This document shows, one piece after another, positions 45,464-53,589 of a DNA stretch of 64,000 bases (positions are counted from its first letter, which is position 1; the number at the start of each line of letters is the position of its first letter). The DNA lies in contig NZ_JBIPKE010000015.1 in the NCBI RefSeq assembly GCF_044005705.1, positions 434,001-498,000 of the forward strand. The letters run 5' to 3'. The stretch is from Marinoscillum luteum (GTDB lineage Bacteria > Bacteroidota > Bacteroidia > Cytophagales > Cyclobacteriaceae). A program made the position numbers and the translations under genes. A model generated the notes under the pieces. That model was not told where the DNA came from and ran no database searches. It saw only the letters and a program-made list of their open reading frames with translations.

Positions 45464-45821
45464 ATATTTAAGATTTTTGAATCGATTTGACTTTCACACC
45501 TTACTCCGCAAAACGGACTTCTTCAAAAACGAAAGAATTTCTTTATGGTTCGAATCTACAGCGTGCTAAATCAATGATAATTAAGTTTTACGAAAAGTGA
45601 TTACCCAAAGACACATTCCATACCAAACTCCCGAAAAATTCTGAATATTTTTCCTGTGATGATAAAAATGCTCTTCCGCTATCCTTGGACTCTAACGATT
45701 TAAATTTCGGATATAATACTGGTTACAACAATTTAACCAAATTGGTAGTTTGCTTTAAATGTAATAAATCCATTACTTTCGGGATATACTTGTTGAGTAA
45801 AAACTAAAACCTATAGAGAAG
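45464..45821. other. Intergenic region between the protease and carbonic anhydrase genes
   Basis: 358 bases between divergent genes. It holds a promoter candidate near the right end (TTTG 45749-45752, 21 bases, TACTTTCG 45774-45781). A GGTTCGAATC stretch near 45548 recalls a tRNA T-arm but no acceptor or other arm pairs with it. No ORF was seen. Confidence 0.6.
45749..45781 (+). promoter_or_regulatory. Candidate promoter of carbonic anhydrase
   Basis: TTTG at 45749-45752, 21-base spacer, TACTTTCG at 45774-45781 (one base off TAnnTTTG). The start of transcription would be near 45786, about 36 bases before the ATG. Confidence 0.4.
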
Positions 45822-46454
45822 ATGTCAGAGTTGTACAAAGAGCTGTTAGCCGGAAATCAAAACTGGGTAAGAAACACCTTGAAGCTGAACCCTAATTTTT
45901 TTGATAGCCTGGCCGAAGCTCAAAACCCCCAGTTTCTTTGGATTGGCTGCTCAGATAGTCGTGTACCGGCTACAGAAATCACCAACACCCTTCCTGGTTC
46001 TATTTTTGTGCACAGAAACATTGCCAATGTAGTAGTGCACACAGATTCTAATCTGCTCAGTGTGGTCAATTATGCTGTGGAGGTGCTCAAAGTAAAACAC
46101 ATCATTGTGTGTGGTCACTACGGGTGTGGAGGTGTGAAAGCTGCCATGAGCAATGAAGACTTTGGCTACCTCAACAACTGGCTCCTGCATATCAAAGATG
46201 TGTACCGATTGCACCAAAAAGAACTGGATGCGATTGAAGACACCCACAAGCGGTTTGATCGGTTTGTGGAAGTAAATGTACAGGAACAGGTTCATGACCT
46301 TTCGAAGGTCTCCTTCATCCAGGAAAAATGGAAAACCGGCGAATTCCCATATATCCATGGCTGGGTATATAGTCTTAAAGATGGCCTACTCAGAGATTTG
46401 GATGTAACCATCAATAGTCAGGAAACGCTGGACAAAGTATTCAGGTACGATTAA
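45822..46454 (+). CDS. can: Beta-type carbonic anhydrase
   Basis: 210 aa zinc enzyme that interconverts CO2 and bicarbonate for carboxylation and pH control. Zinc ligands and active-site residues are clear: C43-S-D45-S-R47 (IGCSDSRVPA), then H99 and C102 in IVCGHYGCGG. FVHRNIANVV, also a family signature, precedes them. Length is normal, with no signal peptide, so it is cytoplasmic. It is a single gene with its own promoter candidate and a shared terminator; it converges on a ROK kinase gene. Confidence 0.96.
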   Translation: MSELYKELLAGNQNWVRNTLKLNPNFFDSLAEAQNPQFLWIGCSDSRVPATEITNTLPGSIFVHRNIANVVVHTDSNLLSVVNYAVEVLKVKHIIVCGHYGCGGVKAAMSNEDFGYLNNWLLHIKDVYRLHQKELDAIEDTHKRFDRFVEVNVQEQVHDLSKVSFIQEKWKTGEFPYIHGWVYSLKDGLLRDLDVTINSQETLDKVFRYD

Positions 46455-46482
46455 ATTACTGCTTTCTTATAAAAGGATCAAA

Positions 46483-46520
46483 AAAAGCCCGCGGCACCGA
46501 TATCGGTGCCGCGGGCTTTT
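46483..46520. terminator. Perfect 38-base palindromic terminator
   Basis: AAAAGCCCGCGGCACCGAT is directly followed by its exact reverse complement, flanked by A and T runs. It is shared by carbonic anhydrase and the convergent ROK gene. Confidence 0.92.
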
Positions 46521-46541
46521 GATTTTTTGAAGTAGATGACT

Positions 46542-47504
46542 CTACTCTTGTAAGTGGTTCCATACCAAGGCAGCCGCTCCGAGGACTGCCGCATTTTTTT
46601 TCATCATACCTGATGGAAGTAGCTTCACCTTCCCTTTGTAAAAGGGCAGTAGGTTTTCTTCCAGGTGCTTTCGGGTGGGATCAAAAATCCATTTTCCCGC
46701 CTTAGCCAGACCTCCTAGTAGAAAAAATGCCTCCGGATGTGAAAATGCCGTAAAGTTAGCCAGTTGTTCGCCGAGGATTTTACCCGTCATTTCGAAGGCA
46801 GCCTTAGCGATGGGGTCGCCATCCTCGGCCGCTTTAGTGATGATCTCTCCATGCAGCTCATTGTATGAGTAATCGCGCAACACACTATCATCCATCATAT
46901 CTGAGAGCAGGTAGAAGACCGTTCGCTTGATCCCTGTGCTGGACACATAAGCTTCCAGGCCGCCCCGGATTCCCAAACCAGTAAGGCGCCCATTGTCCAC
47001 TATCTTGACATGTCCAAGCTCACCTGCCTGCGAATCATACCCATAAATTAGTTGACCATTGCTCACGATCCCACTTCCCAGGCCGGTACCCAGCGTGATG
47101 ACCATAAAATCCTTCATGTCAGCCGCATTGCCATAGATCATTTCTCCAATAGCCGCAGCGTTGGCATCATTGGTAATATAGATAGGCAGATCATATCGAG
47201 TCTTGAGTTCATCTGTGAAAGGTACAATTCCTTTCCATAGCAGATTGGCCGCATGCTCTATCGTCCCGCGGTAATAGTTGGCATTCGGAGCACCCACTCC
47301 TATTCCCATCACTTCGTGCTCAAAATCAATCTGGCTGCGAAGCCCCTCAATTTGGTTTTTCAACTCATCCAGGTAGTCACCAAACCCCTTATGCATAGTG
47401 GTAGAGAAATCCATGTGTGCATACAGATTACCTTCTCTGTCCACAATACCCAATTTAGTGAGTGTTCCCCCAATATCCACTCCAATCGCTACTTTCTTCA
47501 ACAT
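46542..47504 (-). CDS. ROK family sugar kinase-like protein lacking zinc-site cysteines
   Basis: 320 aa, glucokinase-like length. ATP/sugar motifs are intact: VAIGVDIGGTLTKLGIVDRE, VGAPNAN, ITNDANAAAIGE, VITLGTGLGSG and QAGELGHVKI (sugar-contact Glu and His). The zinc motif CGCGxxGCLE, present in most ROK proteins, reads TGLGIRGGLE here; all three motif cysteines are replaced. So it may hold its fold without zinc, or have a different substrate range. There is no HTH, so it is a kinase rather than a repressor. It is a single gene. Confidence 0.88.
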   Translation of the reverse strand: MLKKVAIGVDIGGTLTKLGIVDREGNLYAHMDFSTTMHKGFGDYLDELKNQIEGLRSQIDFEHEVMGIGVGAPNANYYRGTIEHAANLLWKGIVPFTDELKTRYDLPIYITNDANAAAIGEMIYGNAADMKDFMVITLGTGLGSGIVSNGQLIYGYDSQAGELGHVKIVDNGRLTGLGIRGGLEAYVSSTGIKRTVFYLLSDMMDDSVLRDYSYNELHGEIITKAAEDGDPIAKAAFEMTGKILGEQLANFTAFSHPEAFFLLGGLAKAGKWIFDPTRKHLEENLLPFYKGKVKLLPSGMMKKNAAVLGAAALVWNHLQE

Positions 47505-47677
47505 TATCCGAAAATGTGTGTTATAAAATTTTTTAAATCCTGATAAGTCCCAAATATATACAGATCAGGTAAAAGGATTCTCCAAAAATTAAAGAGGACA
47601 GGGATTAATTAATAAGCACAGACCAAGCAGTATATCTCATTTTTTTGTATTATTGATATAATAAAAATCACTTAGCC

Positions 47678-47932
47678 ATGAAGAAAATATTCATGCACGG
47701 TATTTACATCGTCATCATTGCCTTCTTTGTGGTCTTCGCAAACATCAAAGCCAGTGAAGCGCAAAAATCAATTCAAACGGCAGAAGAAGCCATATCACAG
47801 GCAGAAATGGCTCAAGCAGATGCAGTGAAGCAGGCCCAAATTTCAGAGTACCTGGCAACTGAAAAGTCTAAAGCTTTATATAGCACCCAGAAGATCAAGG
47901 ATGAACTGGAAGCATGTAAGGGGAAAAAATGA
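47678..47932 (+). CDS. Small membrane-anchored coiled-coil protein (paralogue 1)
   Basis: 84 aa. One N-terminal membrane helix (MHGIYIVIIAFFVVFANIKA) is followed by a Gln/Ala/Glu-rich heptad helix (QKSIQTAEEAISQAEMAQAD, VKQAQISEYLATEKSKALY). The C-terminus is LEACKGKK. It is related to the next gene in helix position, length, coil and a Cys followed by a basic end, so a tandem duplication is likely. The two overlap (ATGA), and both precede a gamma-glutamylcyclotransferase-like gene. It probably self-associates at the inner membrane; function unknown. Confidence 0.75.
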   Translation: MKKIFMHGIYIVIIAFFVVFANIKASEAQKSIQTAEEAISQAEMAQADAVKQAQISEYLATEKSKALYSTQKIKDELEACKGKK

Positions 47933-48186
47933 AAAAGTACGGAATCCACTTTATATACGTTCTCATCATTGTGGCACTGGCTGTACTTAGCCGCATCAAA
48001 ACCAATGGTTTGGAAGCGGAGTGCCTCAACGCAAGAGAGAGCGCAGAACAGAACGCAATGATGGCAAAGGAAGCGCGCCAACAAGCCATAGAACAAGCCG
48101 AAGTGGCAAAAATGGAAGCCTACAGGGCGCTGGAAGCAGCAGAGCAAGCGCGCAAGATGTTAGAAGAATGTCAACAACGTAAATGA
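47929..48186 (+). CDS. Small membrane-anchored coiled-coil protein (paralogue 2)
   Basis: 85 aa. It begins MKKYGIHFIYVLIIVALAVL (membrane helix), then a coil AEQNAMMAKEARQQAIEQAE and KMEAYRALEAAEQARKMLEE, ending CQQRK. The layout matches the preceding protein: helix, about 50-residue coil, cysteine and basic tail. Start and stop overlap the neighbours by four bases on both sides, so three proteins are made as a coupled set. The pair could form hetero-oligomeric coils. Not a family I recognise. Confidence 0.75.
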   Translation: MKKYGIHFIYVLIIVALAVLSRIKTNGLEAECLNARESAEQNAMMAKEARQQAIEQAEVAKMEAYRALEAAEQARKMLEECQQRK

Positions 48187-48569
48187 CCACATACCTATTT
48201 GCATACGGATTTCTAAAGACCCGTTTTCACGGAAACAGAAAGACAGAAACACCAGAAATAAAAGCAGAATTAATCACCAATGGATTCTACCCAGGCAGGA
48301 TGTTCCGCGTAAATGTGTACCCCGGGGTGGTATATGACCCTGAATGTGGCCAAAAGGTCAAAGGTGAAATTTTCAAATTGGAAAATGCTGAGGAAATGCT
48401 CCACGTGCTGGATCGCTATGAAAATGCGCTGCCTTTGGTGCTGCTGGATCCGGACTATGAGCGCCGCATGCGCACCATAGAAACCCCCTCCGGTCCTCTT
48501 GACTGCTGGGTATATGAGTACCTCAAGGCGGTCAATCCTGCCACCGAAATCAAATCGGGTGAGTTTTAG
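48183..48569 (+). CDS. Gamma-glutamylcyclotransferase/AIG2-like protein
   Basis: 128 aa. YLFAYGFLKTRFHG is the substrate-loop strand of the GGCT fold (normally LFVYGTL), and the catalytic Glu is in LDRYENALP, followed by YERRMRTIETPSG and CWVYEY. Members cyclise gamma-glutamyl peptides or amines to 5-oxoproline. The ATG overlaps the upstream coiled-coil gene stop by four bases, linking the enzyme to those membrane proteins. Cytoplasmic. Substrate unknown. Confidence 0.88.
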   Translation: MTTYLFAYGFLKTRFHGNRKTETPEIKAELITNGFYPGRMFRVNVYPGVVYDPECGQKVKGEIFKLENAEEMLHVLDRYENALPLVLLDPDYERRMRTIETPSGPLDCWVYEYLKAVNPATEIKSGEF

Positions 48570-48655
48570 TCATACTTTTGGGTGATTTGTCTACTCACGC
48601 TTGAAAGGGATTAATATTTTGTCCTTCTTTGGGTCTCATCAAAACCAAAACGAAC

Positions 48656-49081
48656 ATGGAAAAAGAGCCCAAAGTAACCGGCATAGGTGGTATATTTTTC
48701 AAAACCTCAGACCCCAATGCCACCAAAGACTGGTACAGACAAAACCTGGGCTTGGTCACTGATCAGTATGGATCTTCCTTCGAATTTAGGAACACCAATA
48801 ATCCAGATGAAATCAATTACCTCCAGTGGAGTCCCTTCACCAATGACACCACCTACTTTCAGCCTTCCCCCAAAGAGTTTATGATCAACTACAGAGTGCA
48901 GAATCTCGAAGGCCTCCTTGTCAAACTTAAAGCTGCGGGAGTCACCATTTGTGATGAGATAGAGGAGTTTGAATACGGCAAATTCGTACACATCATGGAC
49001 CTGGATGGCAACAAGCTGGAGCTTTGGGAACCTGTGGATCATGTTTTCACAGAGATGCTCGATGGTAAAACCACCAAGTAA
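48656..49081 (+). CDS. VOC superfamily protein (glyoxalase/dioxygenase fold)
   Basis: 141 aa from the ATG at 48656; an upstream in-frame TTG (48629) would add nine residues but looks less natural. The VOC core: VTGIGGIFFKTSDPNATKDW with YRQNLGL, the middle INYRVQNLEGLLVKLKAAGV, and MDLDGNKLELWEP with the metal Glu. It binds a divalent metal and may be a small-molecule lyase, isomerase or resistance protein. Cytoplasmic, and co-oriented with its neighbours but with an 86-base gap. Confidence 0.9.
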   Translation: MEKEPKVTGIGGIFFKTSDPNATKDWYRQNLGLVTDQYGSSFEFRNTNNPDEINYLQWSPFTNDTTYFQPSPKEFMINYRVQNLEGLLVKLKAAGVTICDEIEEFEYGKFVHIMDLDGNKLELWEPVDHVFTEMLDGKTTK

Positions 49082-49111
49082 TCACTGCCTTTTGATAAAA
49101 AATCATGAAAT

Positions 49112-49153
49112 ATGACTATTTTGATCGGTAGAACCGTTCTAAAAGATAGTCAT
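49112..49153 (+). promoter_or_regulatory. Hairpin containing the start codon of the C2-like gene
   Basis: ATGACTAT (49112-49119) is complementary to ATAGTCAT (49146-49153), which includes the first two bases of the ATG at 49152. Inside, CGGT (49126-49129) pairs with ACCG (49133-49136), and A/T pairs extend the middle. The folded RNA would hide the start codon. Confidence 0.45.
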
Positions 49154-49499
49154 GACCAAGATTCTACTCACCAAACTTCAATGCATCGTCAATGATGAAA
49201 TAGACGAGGACGAAGTGTTTCTCAAGTACAGAGGCGAGAAAATATGGCCTGATTCGGGCCTCTATAAGGGCATAGATACTTCCGAAACTTTTGACGTGAA
49301 TGTGACCATCGAGAATGAAAGCCCGGAGGAACCCATGGTAGTGGAGTTATGGGACTTTGATTTTCTCAGTGCCAACGACTTTCTTGGCACCTTCACCATG
49401 AAAATAGGATCAGACACCGAAGGGAGTTTCAGCACCAGCATGGCACTCAAAGAAGAAGGGAGTACCGCATCGTACATACTTTACTGGGAAATTTTATAA
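49152..49499 (+). CDS. Small C2-like domain protein
   Basis: 115 aa with no signal peptide. The sequence reads as an all-beta C2-type fold: KILLTKLQCIVNDEIDEDEV, ETFDVNVTIENES, then VVELWDFDFLSANDFLGTFT, which has the DxD...D spacing of calcium-binding C2 loops, and ASYILYWEIL at the end. It could bind calcium or lipid. The family call is from pattern only. The start codon lies in a hairpin, suggesting translational control. It sits before a thioredoxin gene with a 43-base gap. Confidence 0.75.
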   Translation: MTKILLTKLQCIVNDEIDEDEVFLKYRGEKIWPDSGLYKGIDTSETFDVNVTIENESPEEPMVVELWDFDFLSANDFLGTFTMKIGSDTEGSFSTSMALKEEGSTASYILYWEIL

Positions 49500-49542
49500 A
49501 AGCAGGCAACCAAATTAGTCGATTGTCTGTTTACCTGCTGAT

Positions 49543-49839
49543 ATGTCAAATTTCCACGAGTTAATCAACCGAAACACCCCCACCCTGGTAGACTTTTATG
49601 CCGACTGGTGTGGGCCGTGCAAACTTATGCCCCCCATCCTCAATGAGGTGAAATCAAACCTGGGTGGTGCAGTCAACATCATCAAGGTAGATGTAGACAA
49701 AAACAACAAAGCCGCACATAAATACGGGATACGTAGCATTCCCACGCTTATCCTTTTTAAGAATGGTAAAATCCTCTGGCGCAAAACAGGCGTGGCCCAG
49801 GTGGCTGAAATTCAGCAGGCCGTCAGGAAAATTGCCTGA
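49543..49839 (+). CDS. Thioredoxin
   Basis: 98 aa, a compact thioredoxin. Catalytic WCGPC (22-26) follows LVDFYAD. The cis-proline motif is RSIPTLILFKNGK, and the end is KTGVAQVAEIQQAVRKI. It reduces protein disulfides in the cytoplasm. It is slightly shorter than usual (about 105) at the N-terminus. Its TGA stop directly abuts the TGA of the convergent acylase, forming TGATCA, with no space for a terminator. Confidence 0.95.
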   Translation: MSNFHELINRNTPTLVDFYADWCGPCKLMPPILNEVKSNLGGAVNIIKVDVDKNNKAAHKYGIRSIPTLILFKNGKILWRKTGVAQVAEIQQAVRKIA

Positions 49840-51897
49840 TCATCGAGGATGATAGATGGAGGTGGCCGTTTTCCTTACCTCCTCTATGTCCAGTGTCATT
49901 GGCTTTCGCTGCTGCTTCACAAACTTCAGCATCTGATCTGCATAGTGTGGACTATCGGGTTGGTTGCTGGCACCATATACATTGATGGTTTCTATGATGG
50001 GTAATCCTTCTTCAGGATACCGCACCAGCATGATCAATGATTCGCCCTGCGATGCGCGGACGCGACCATCCCTGTAGGGCACAGCATCCATGGCCGTGAT
50101 CACATCCATGATCCCGTTCACTGGCATTTCGTACGGCCCCCTCACCAGCAATTGATAATCACCCAAGCGGATGTCCAGCCTTTTGAAATGTTTCTTCAGA
50201 TAGGCATGTGTGTAAGCCACCGCTTCCCAGGCTTCGGCTTCCGATAGCGGATATGGAACCCCGGTATACTTCGATCGATACTTGTCTACTAAGTGCCGAT
50301 ACAGAATCATGAATTGCGCTGCTCCAAGGTTATTGAAGTGCGCCGATCGGTCCCACTCATGGAGGATCTTTATGAGCTCGGCATACTTTCGGTGCTTCAT
50401 ACTATCCAGCTCAAACAGGGCACTCAGATCGGCCGGATAAGCCAGCTGCTGGGGTAAAGTGTCATCATATTTTACAGCCAAGAAATCCTCCCAACTCAGT
50501 ACATCATATTGATCCATCAACTCTCTGAACCGGGTGCTCCGGTTGTTCTCAAACTCCCGGTAACCCATGGTGGGATCGTAGTCCTCCGGGTTGGGGTTGT
50601 CCTCTATTGCCGTGCAACTGAATGCTGAGTTGTTGGTGTTAAAAACATAGCCCGATTCCGGATTCAAAACCTGAGGTAAATCCTCTAGTGGATGAAACTC
50701 ACCAGACAGGGTTTTACTGGTATTTCCAGGCAGGGTTCTGGACCAATCGTACTGAGGATCGCGTCGCGGGATTTTGGCATTGCCGAGGTAAAAGATGTTA
50801 TCATCCCGATCGGCATAGACAATGTTAAATCCCGGAATAGCCACCATCTCCAATGCCGATCTAAACGATTTCCAGTCGGTGGCTTTGTTCATCTGGTACC
50901 ACTGCTCCGGCGCCCGTAAGTCATGAAGCGCACCCAGATTAAAGGCAAAAAAACCTTGCTCATTTTTCACTACTGGCCCATAAATACTCCTGAAAACGAG
51001 CTTTTTTACCTTGATTTTAATGCCAAATATTATTCTGATTGATAATTTAATCTCTTCTGAATCAAGGCTTTTCCATTCATCATCAAACCTATACTTTAAT
51101 CCATTTTCAGAATCCATCTCCAACTGAAACACATCAATCTTGTCCGGATAGTTGACGGTATGCGCCCATCCCAAATTTTCATTGGTCCCATGAAAAATGG
51201 TGGCCCCTCCCGGGAATAGTCCACCCAGCGCATTCCAACCTTCATCACTCACCAGATGTGCCTCATACCAGCTGGTAGGCCCTTCCAAGGGTTGGTGTGA
51301 ATTGATGTTGAGATAGACATAATCATCGGCTGTTTTCCTTCGGGCAAAAGCAAAAGCATTGGACCCTTTTCCGGAGAGGTCAGGAGCCTCCGCCACATTC
51401 CCTTTGACAAGGTTTCCAATCACCTGATCCGCCCCGGAGATCACCGCCAGAGAGAGTACATAAGCTGAGAGTACTTCCTTCACAGTGATGGGAAAAGACC
51501 CTTCCACCAGCACCTTCTCTGGATACCTCGCTGCATAGGCATTGAGCCCATCGGTATAGGCGGTAATAAGGGCTACATAGTCCGGTGACAAAGTCTCCCA
51601 TTGAGTGTCCACCACTTGCCTGCATCCCAGCAGGGCCACCACATAATCGGCGGCTGCTCCCTGCTTCCCCAGGTGCAGACCGAGCATCTGTTTCCCGGCC
51701 AGCATGGTCAGCTGAATGGTCTGAAAATCATCCTCGGCATGTGCCCATGCCAACCCGTAGGCTACTCCAGGGTCCGTAGGCGCATAGATGTGAGGCACTC
51801 CATAGGCATCGCGTATGATTTCTACCTCCTCCGGCTGCACCTGCCCATTGGCAAAAAAGACACAAATGACACCAATAATTGCGCTAAAGATTTTCAT
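49840..51897 (-). CDS. Penicillin acylase family protein (Ntn hydrolase)
   Basis: 685 aa with a signal peptide (MKIFSAIIGVICVFFANGQ). The proenzyme is cut before the catalytic Ser179 in GKGSNAFAF, giving alpha and beta chains. The alpha part includes EVEIIRDAYGVPHIYAPTDP. The beta part has GGATIFHGTNENLGWAHTVN, with the conserved oxyanion asparagine region, and VPYRDGRVRASQGES near the end. It is periplasmic. Relatives hydrolyse beta-lactam or N-acyl homoserine lactone side chains; the substrate here is open. It is divergent from the patatin gene by 21 bases. Confidence 0.93.
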   Translation of the reverse strand: MKIFSAIIGVICVFFANGQVQPEEVEIIRDAYGVPHIYAPTDPGVAYGLAWAHAEDDFQTIQLTMLAGKQMLGLHLGKQGAAADYVVALLGCRQVVDTQWETLSPDYVALITAYTDGLNAYAARYPEKVLVEGSFPITVKEVLSAYVLSLAVISGADQVIGNLVKGNVAEAPDLSGKGSNAFAFARRKTADDYVYLNINSHQPLEGPTSWYEAHLVSDEGWNALGGLFPGGATIFHGTNENLGWAHTVNYPDKIDVFQLEMDSENGLKYRFDDEWKSLDSEEIKLSIRIIFGIKIKVKKLVFRSIYGPVVKNEQGFFAFNLGALHDLRAPEQWYQMNKATDWKSFRSALEMVAIPGFNIVYADRDDNIFYLGNAKIPRRDPQYDWSRTLPGNTSKTLSGEFHPLEDLPQVLNPESGYVFNTNNSAFSCTAIEDNPNPEDYDPTMGYREFENNRSTRFRELMDQYDVLSWEDFLAVKYDDTLPQQLAYPADLSALFELDSMKHRKYAELIKILHEWDRSAHFNNLGAAQFMILYRHLVDKYRSKYTGVPYPLSEAEAWEAVAYTHAYLKKHFKRLDIRLGDYQLLVRGPYEMPVNGIMDVITAMDAVPYRDGRVRASQGESLIMLVRYPEEGLPIIETINVYGASNQPDSPHYADQMLKFVKQQRKPMTLDIEEVRKTATSIYHPR

Positions 51898-51918
51898 ATT
51901 GCATTCAGGAAATTAACT

Positions 51919-52692
51919 ATGCCACAAGATAAAAAATATAACATTGGGTTGGTGCTGAGTGGTGGCGGTGCCCGTGGTTTTGCACATTTGGGAGCACTGC
52001 AGGCATTGCATGAAGCCAAAATCTATCCCGATGTGATCTCAGGAGTAAGCGCGGGCGCCATTGCAGGAGCCTTCTATGCCCATGGTATGGCGCCTGAAGA
52101 CATTTTCGAGCTCCTCAAAGAAAAAGGGGTGCTGGAGTATTCCAAGTTTGGGTTCCCGATCAATGGACTGCTTTCGCTGGACGGGCTGGTGCGTGAGATC
52201 AAAGAAAACATCCCGTGTGAAGATGTGAGTGAGCTGTCAAAGCCCGCCTTTTTTGCGGCTACCAATCTGAACACTGGAAAAGCTGAGTACTTCAGCAAGG
52301 GAAATCTCTGCAAGGTGGTAGCTGCTTCGGCTTGCATCCCCATCCTCTTCAGCCCTATCAAAATGAATGGTTATCAATACATAGACGGGGGCACCTTTGA
52401 TAACTTTCCTGTGAAGCCCATTCTGAACAAATGTGAGAAAATCATTGGGATCAATATCAGCCCTGTCAATGAAATTGAAGAGTTGAAGTCACTATCGGCC
52501 ATTGCTGCCCGCGTGTTTCAACTAAGCGTGAATGCCACCGCACATAACAGCCTGAGAGAATGCGATCTACTGATAGAGCCTAAAGAACTTTTTAAGTACA
52601 GCATACTGGACAGTAGCGCTGCGAATGAGGTCTACCAAATCGGCTATGAGGCTACGAAGAAAGAATTAGAAGAGAACCCCTTGGAAGACTGA
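51919..52692 (+). CDS. Patatin-like phospholipase
   Basis: 257 aa from ATG 51919; the longer open frame to 51601 runs through the acylase gene and is not believed. The oxyanion loop SGGGARGF (14-21), nucleophile GVSAG with S44, and catalytic dyad Asp in YIDGGTFDN (D156) are intact, so it is likely an active acyl hydrolase on lipids. No signal peptide, so it is cytoplasmic or peripheral. It is divergent from the acylase gene and 43 bases before ppa. Confidence 0.95.
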   Translation: MPQDKKYNIGLVLSGGGARGFAHLGALQALHEAKIYPDVISGVSAGAIAGAFYAHGMAPEDIFELLKEKGVLEYSKFGFPINGLLSLDGLVREIKENIPCEDVSELSKPAFFAATNLNTGKAEYFSKGNLCKVVAASACIPILFSPIKMNGYQYIDGGTFDNFPVKPILNKCEKIIGINISPVNEIEELKSLSAIAARVFQLSVNATAHNSLRECDLLIEPKELFKYSILDSSAANEVYQIGYEATKKELEENPLED

Positions 52693-52735
52693 GAGCACCT
52701 GACTATTTTGTGGCCTCAATTAAAATACGATCATC

Positions 52736-53266
52736 ATGATGAACCCGTGGCATAACGTACGAATAGGAAAAGAATCTCCTGAGGTGGTAAATGGAATCAT
52801 CGAAATTCCGCAAGGCAGCCGGGCCAAGTATGAATTGGATAAGGACTCCGGGCTTCTTATTCTGGACCGGGTGATTTACTCTTCTATGTACTACCCTGCC
52901 AACTACGGTTTCATCCCGCGTACCTACTGCGATGATGGTGACCCACTGGATATCCTCGTACTTTCACAGATCGTCATAGACCCACTATGCATCGTACCTG
53001 CCAAGGTGATCGGGGTAATGCAAATGTTGGATCAGGGTGAGAAGGATGACAAGATCATTGCCGTGGCTCAGGGAGACATGAGTGTCAACCACATGAACGA
53101 TATTGGTGACTTGCCACCGCACTTTGTGAAAGAACTCAGAAATTTCTTTGAAGACTACAAGAAGCTAGAGAAGAAGACGGTGGTCATCGAGGATTTTCAG
53201 GACCGGGATACGGCCGTAGACATTGTCAAAAAAGCAGTGGAAGACTACACCAAAAAGTTTGGCTAA
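52736..53266 (+). CDS. ppa: Inorganic pyrophosphatase, family I
   Basis: 176 aa, normal length. It splits pyrophosphate to orthophosphate and drives biosynthesis. Active-site residues are visible: EIPQGSRAKYELDKDSGLL, YPANYGFIPRTYCDDGDPLD (the DDGDPLD metal site) and QGEKDDKIIAVA. Cytoplasmic hexamer by family. ATG ATG at the start, so either could be used. It converges on the anti-sigma-like gene and overlaps it by four bases. Confidence 0.96.
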   Translation: MMNPWHNVRIGKESPEVVNGIIEIPQGSRAKYELDKDSGLLILDRVIYSSMYYPANYGFIPRTYCDDGDPLDILVLSQIVIDPLCIVPAKVIGVMQMLDQGEKDDKIIAVAQGDMSVNHMNDIGDLPPHFVKELRNFFEDYKKLEKKTVVIEDFQDRDTAVDIVKKAVEDYTKKFG

Positions 53267-53589
53267 ATCAGTTGCGTTTTTTTCCTGACAAGTTTGTGAT
53301 CGAGCCACTGAAAGACCATCACCATCACACCGATCAATAGTCCCCACAAACCGATCTCAGGCAGGAGTGCAAGCGAATCTTTGTCTGCAAAAATGACCAG
53401 GCATATCAGTCCGGAAAGCAGGAAGCCAGACATGACCAGGCCATAGACCCATTTCATGCTGCTGTCCATAGCTGCTTCTCTTTGATGAATTTTGGTAAGT
53501 ACACGATCAGAAAAGTCCGCTGGCATGGAAACCTCCAAAGATCTTTTCAAGGCTTCTTCAAGTTTTTGATCTATTTCATCTTGTCTCAT
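53263..53589 (-). CDS. Putative anti-sigma factor / small membrane protein
   Basis: 108 aa. A soluble N-terminal helix (MRQDEIDQKLEEALKRSLEV, PADFSDRVLTKIHQREA) is followed by two membrane helices (WVYGLVMSGFLLSGLICLVI and IGLWGLLIGVMVMVFQW). The start overlaps the end of the upstream ECF sigma gene by four bases, the usual layout of a sigma/anti-sigma pair. The zinc-binding HxxxCxxC motif of many anti-sigma factors is absent, so the role is inferred from context. Confidence 0.72.
   Translation of the reverse strand: MRQDEIDQKLEEALKRSLEVSMPADFSDRVLTKIHQREAAMDSSMKWVYGLVMSGFLLSGLICLVIFADKDSLALLPEIGLWGLLIGVMVMVFQWLDHKLVRKKTQLI

Noticed and set aside
45545..45560. GGTTCGAATC stretch resembling a tRNA T-arm
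   Set aside because: The flanks do not form a good five-base stem, and no acceptor, D or anticodon arm could be found around it.
51601..51918. Long N-terminal extension of the patatin frame
   Set aside because: It runs antisense through the acylase gene, and the natural ATG at 51919 starts directly at the conserved region.
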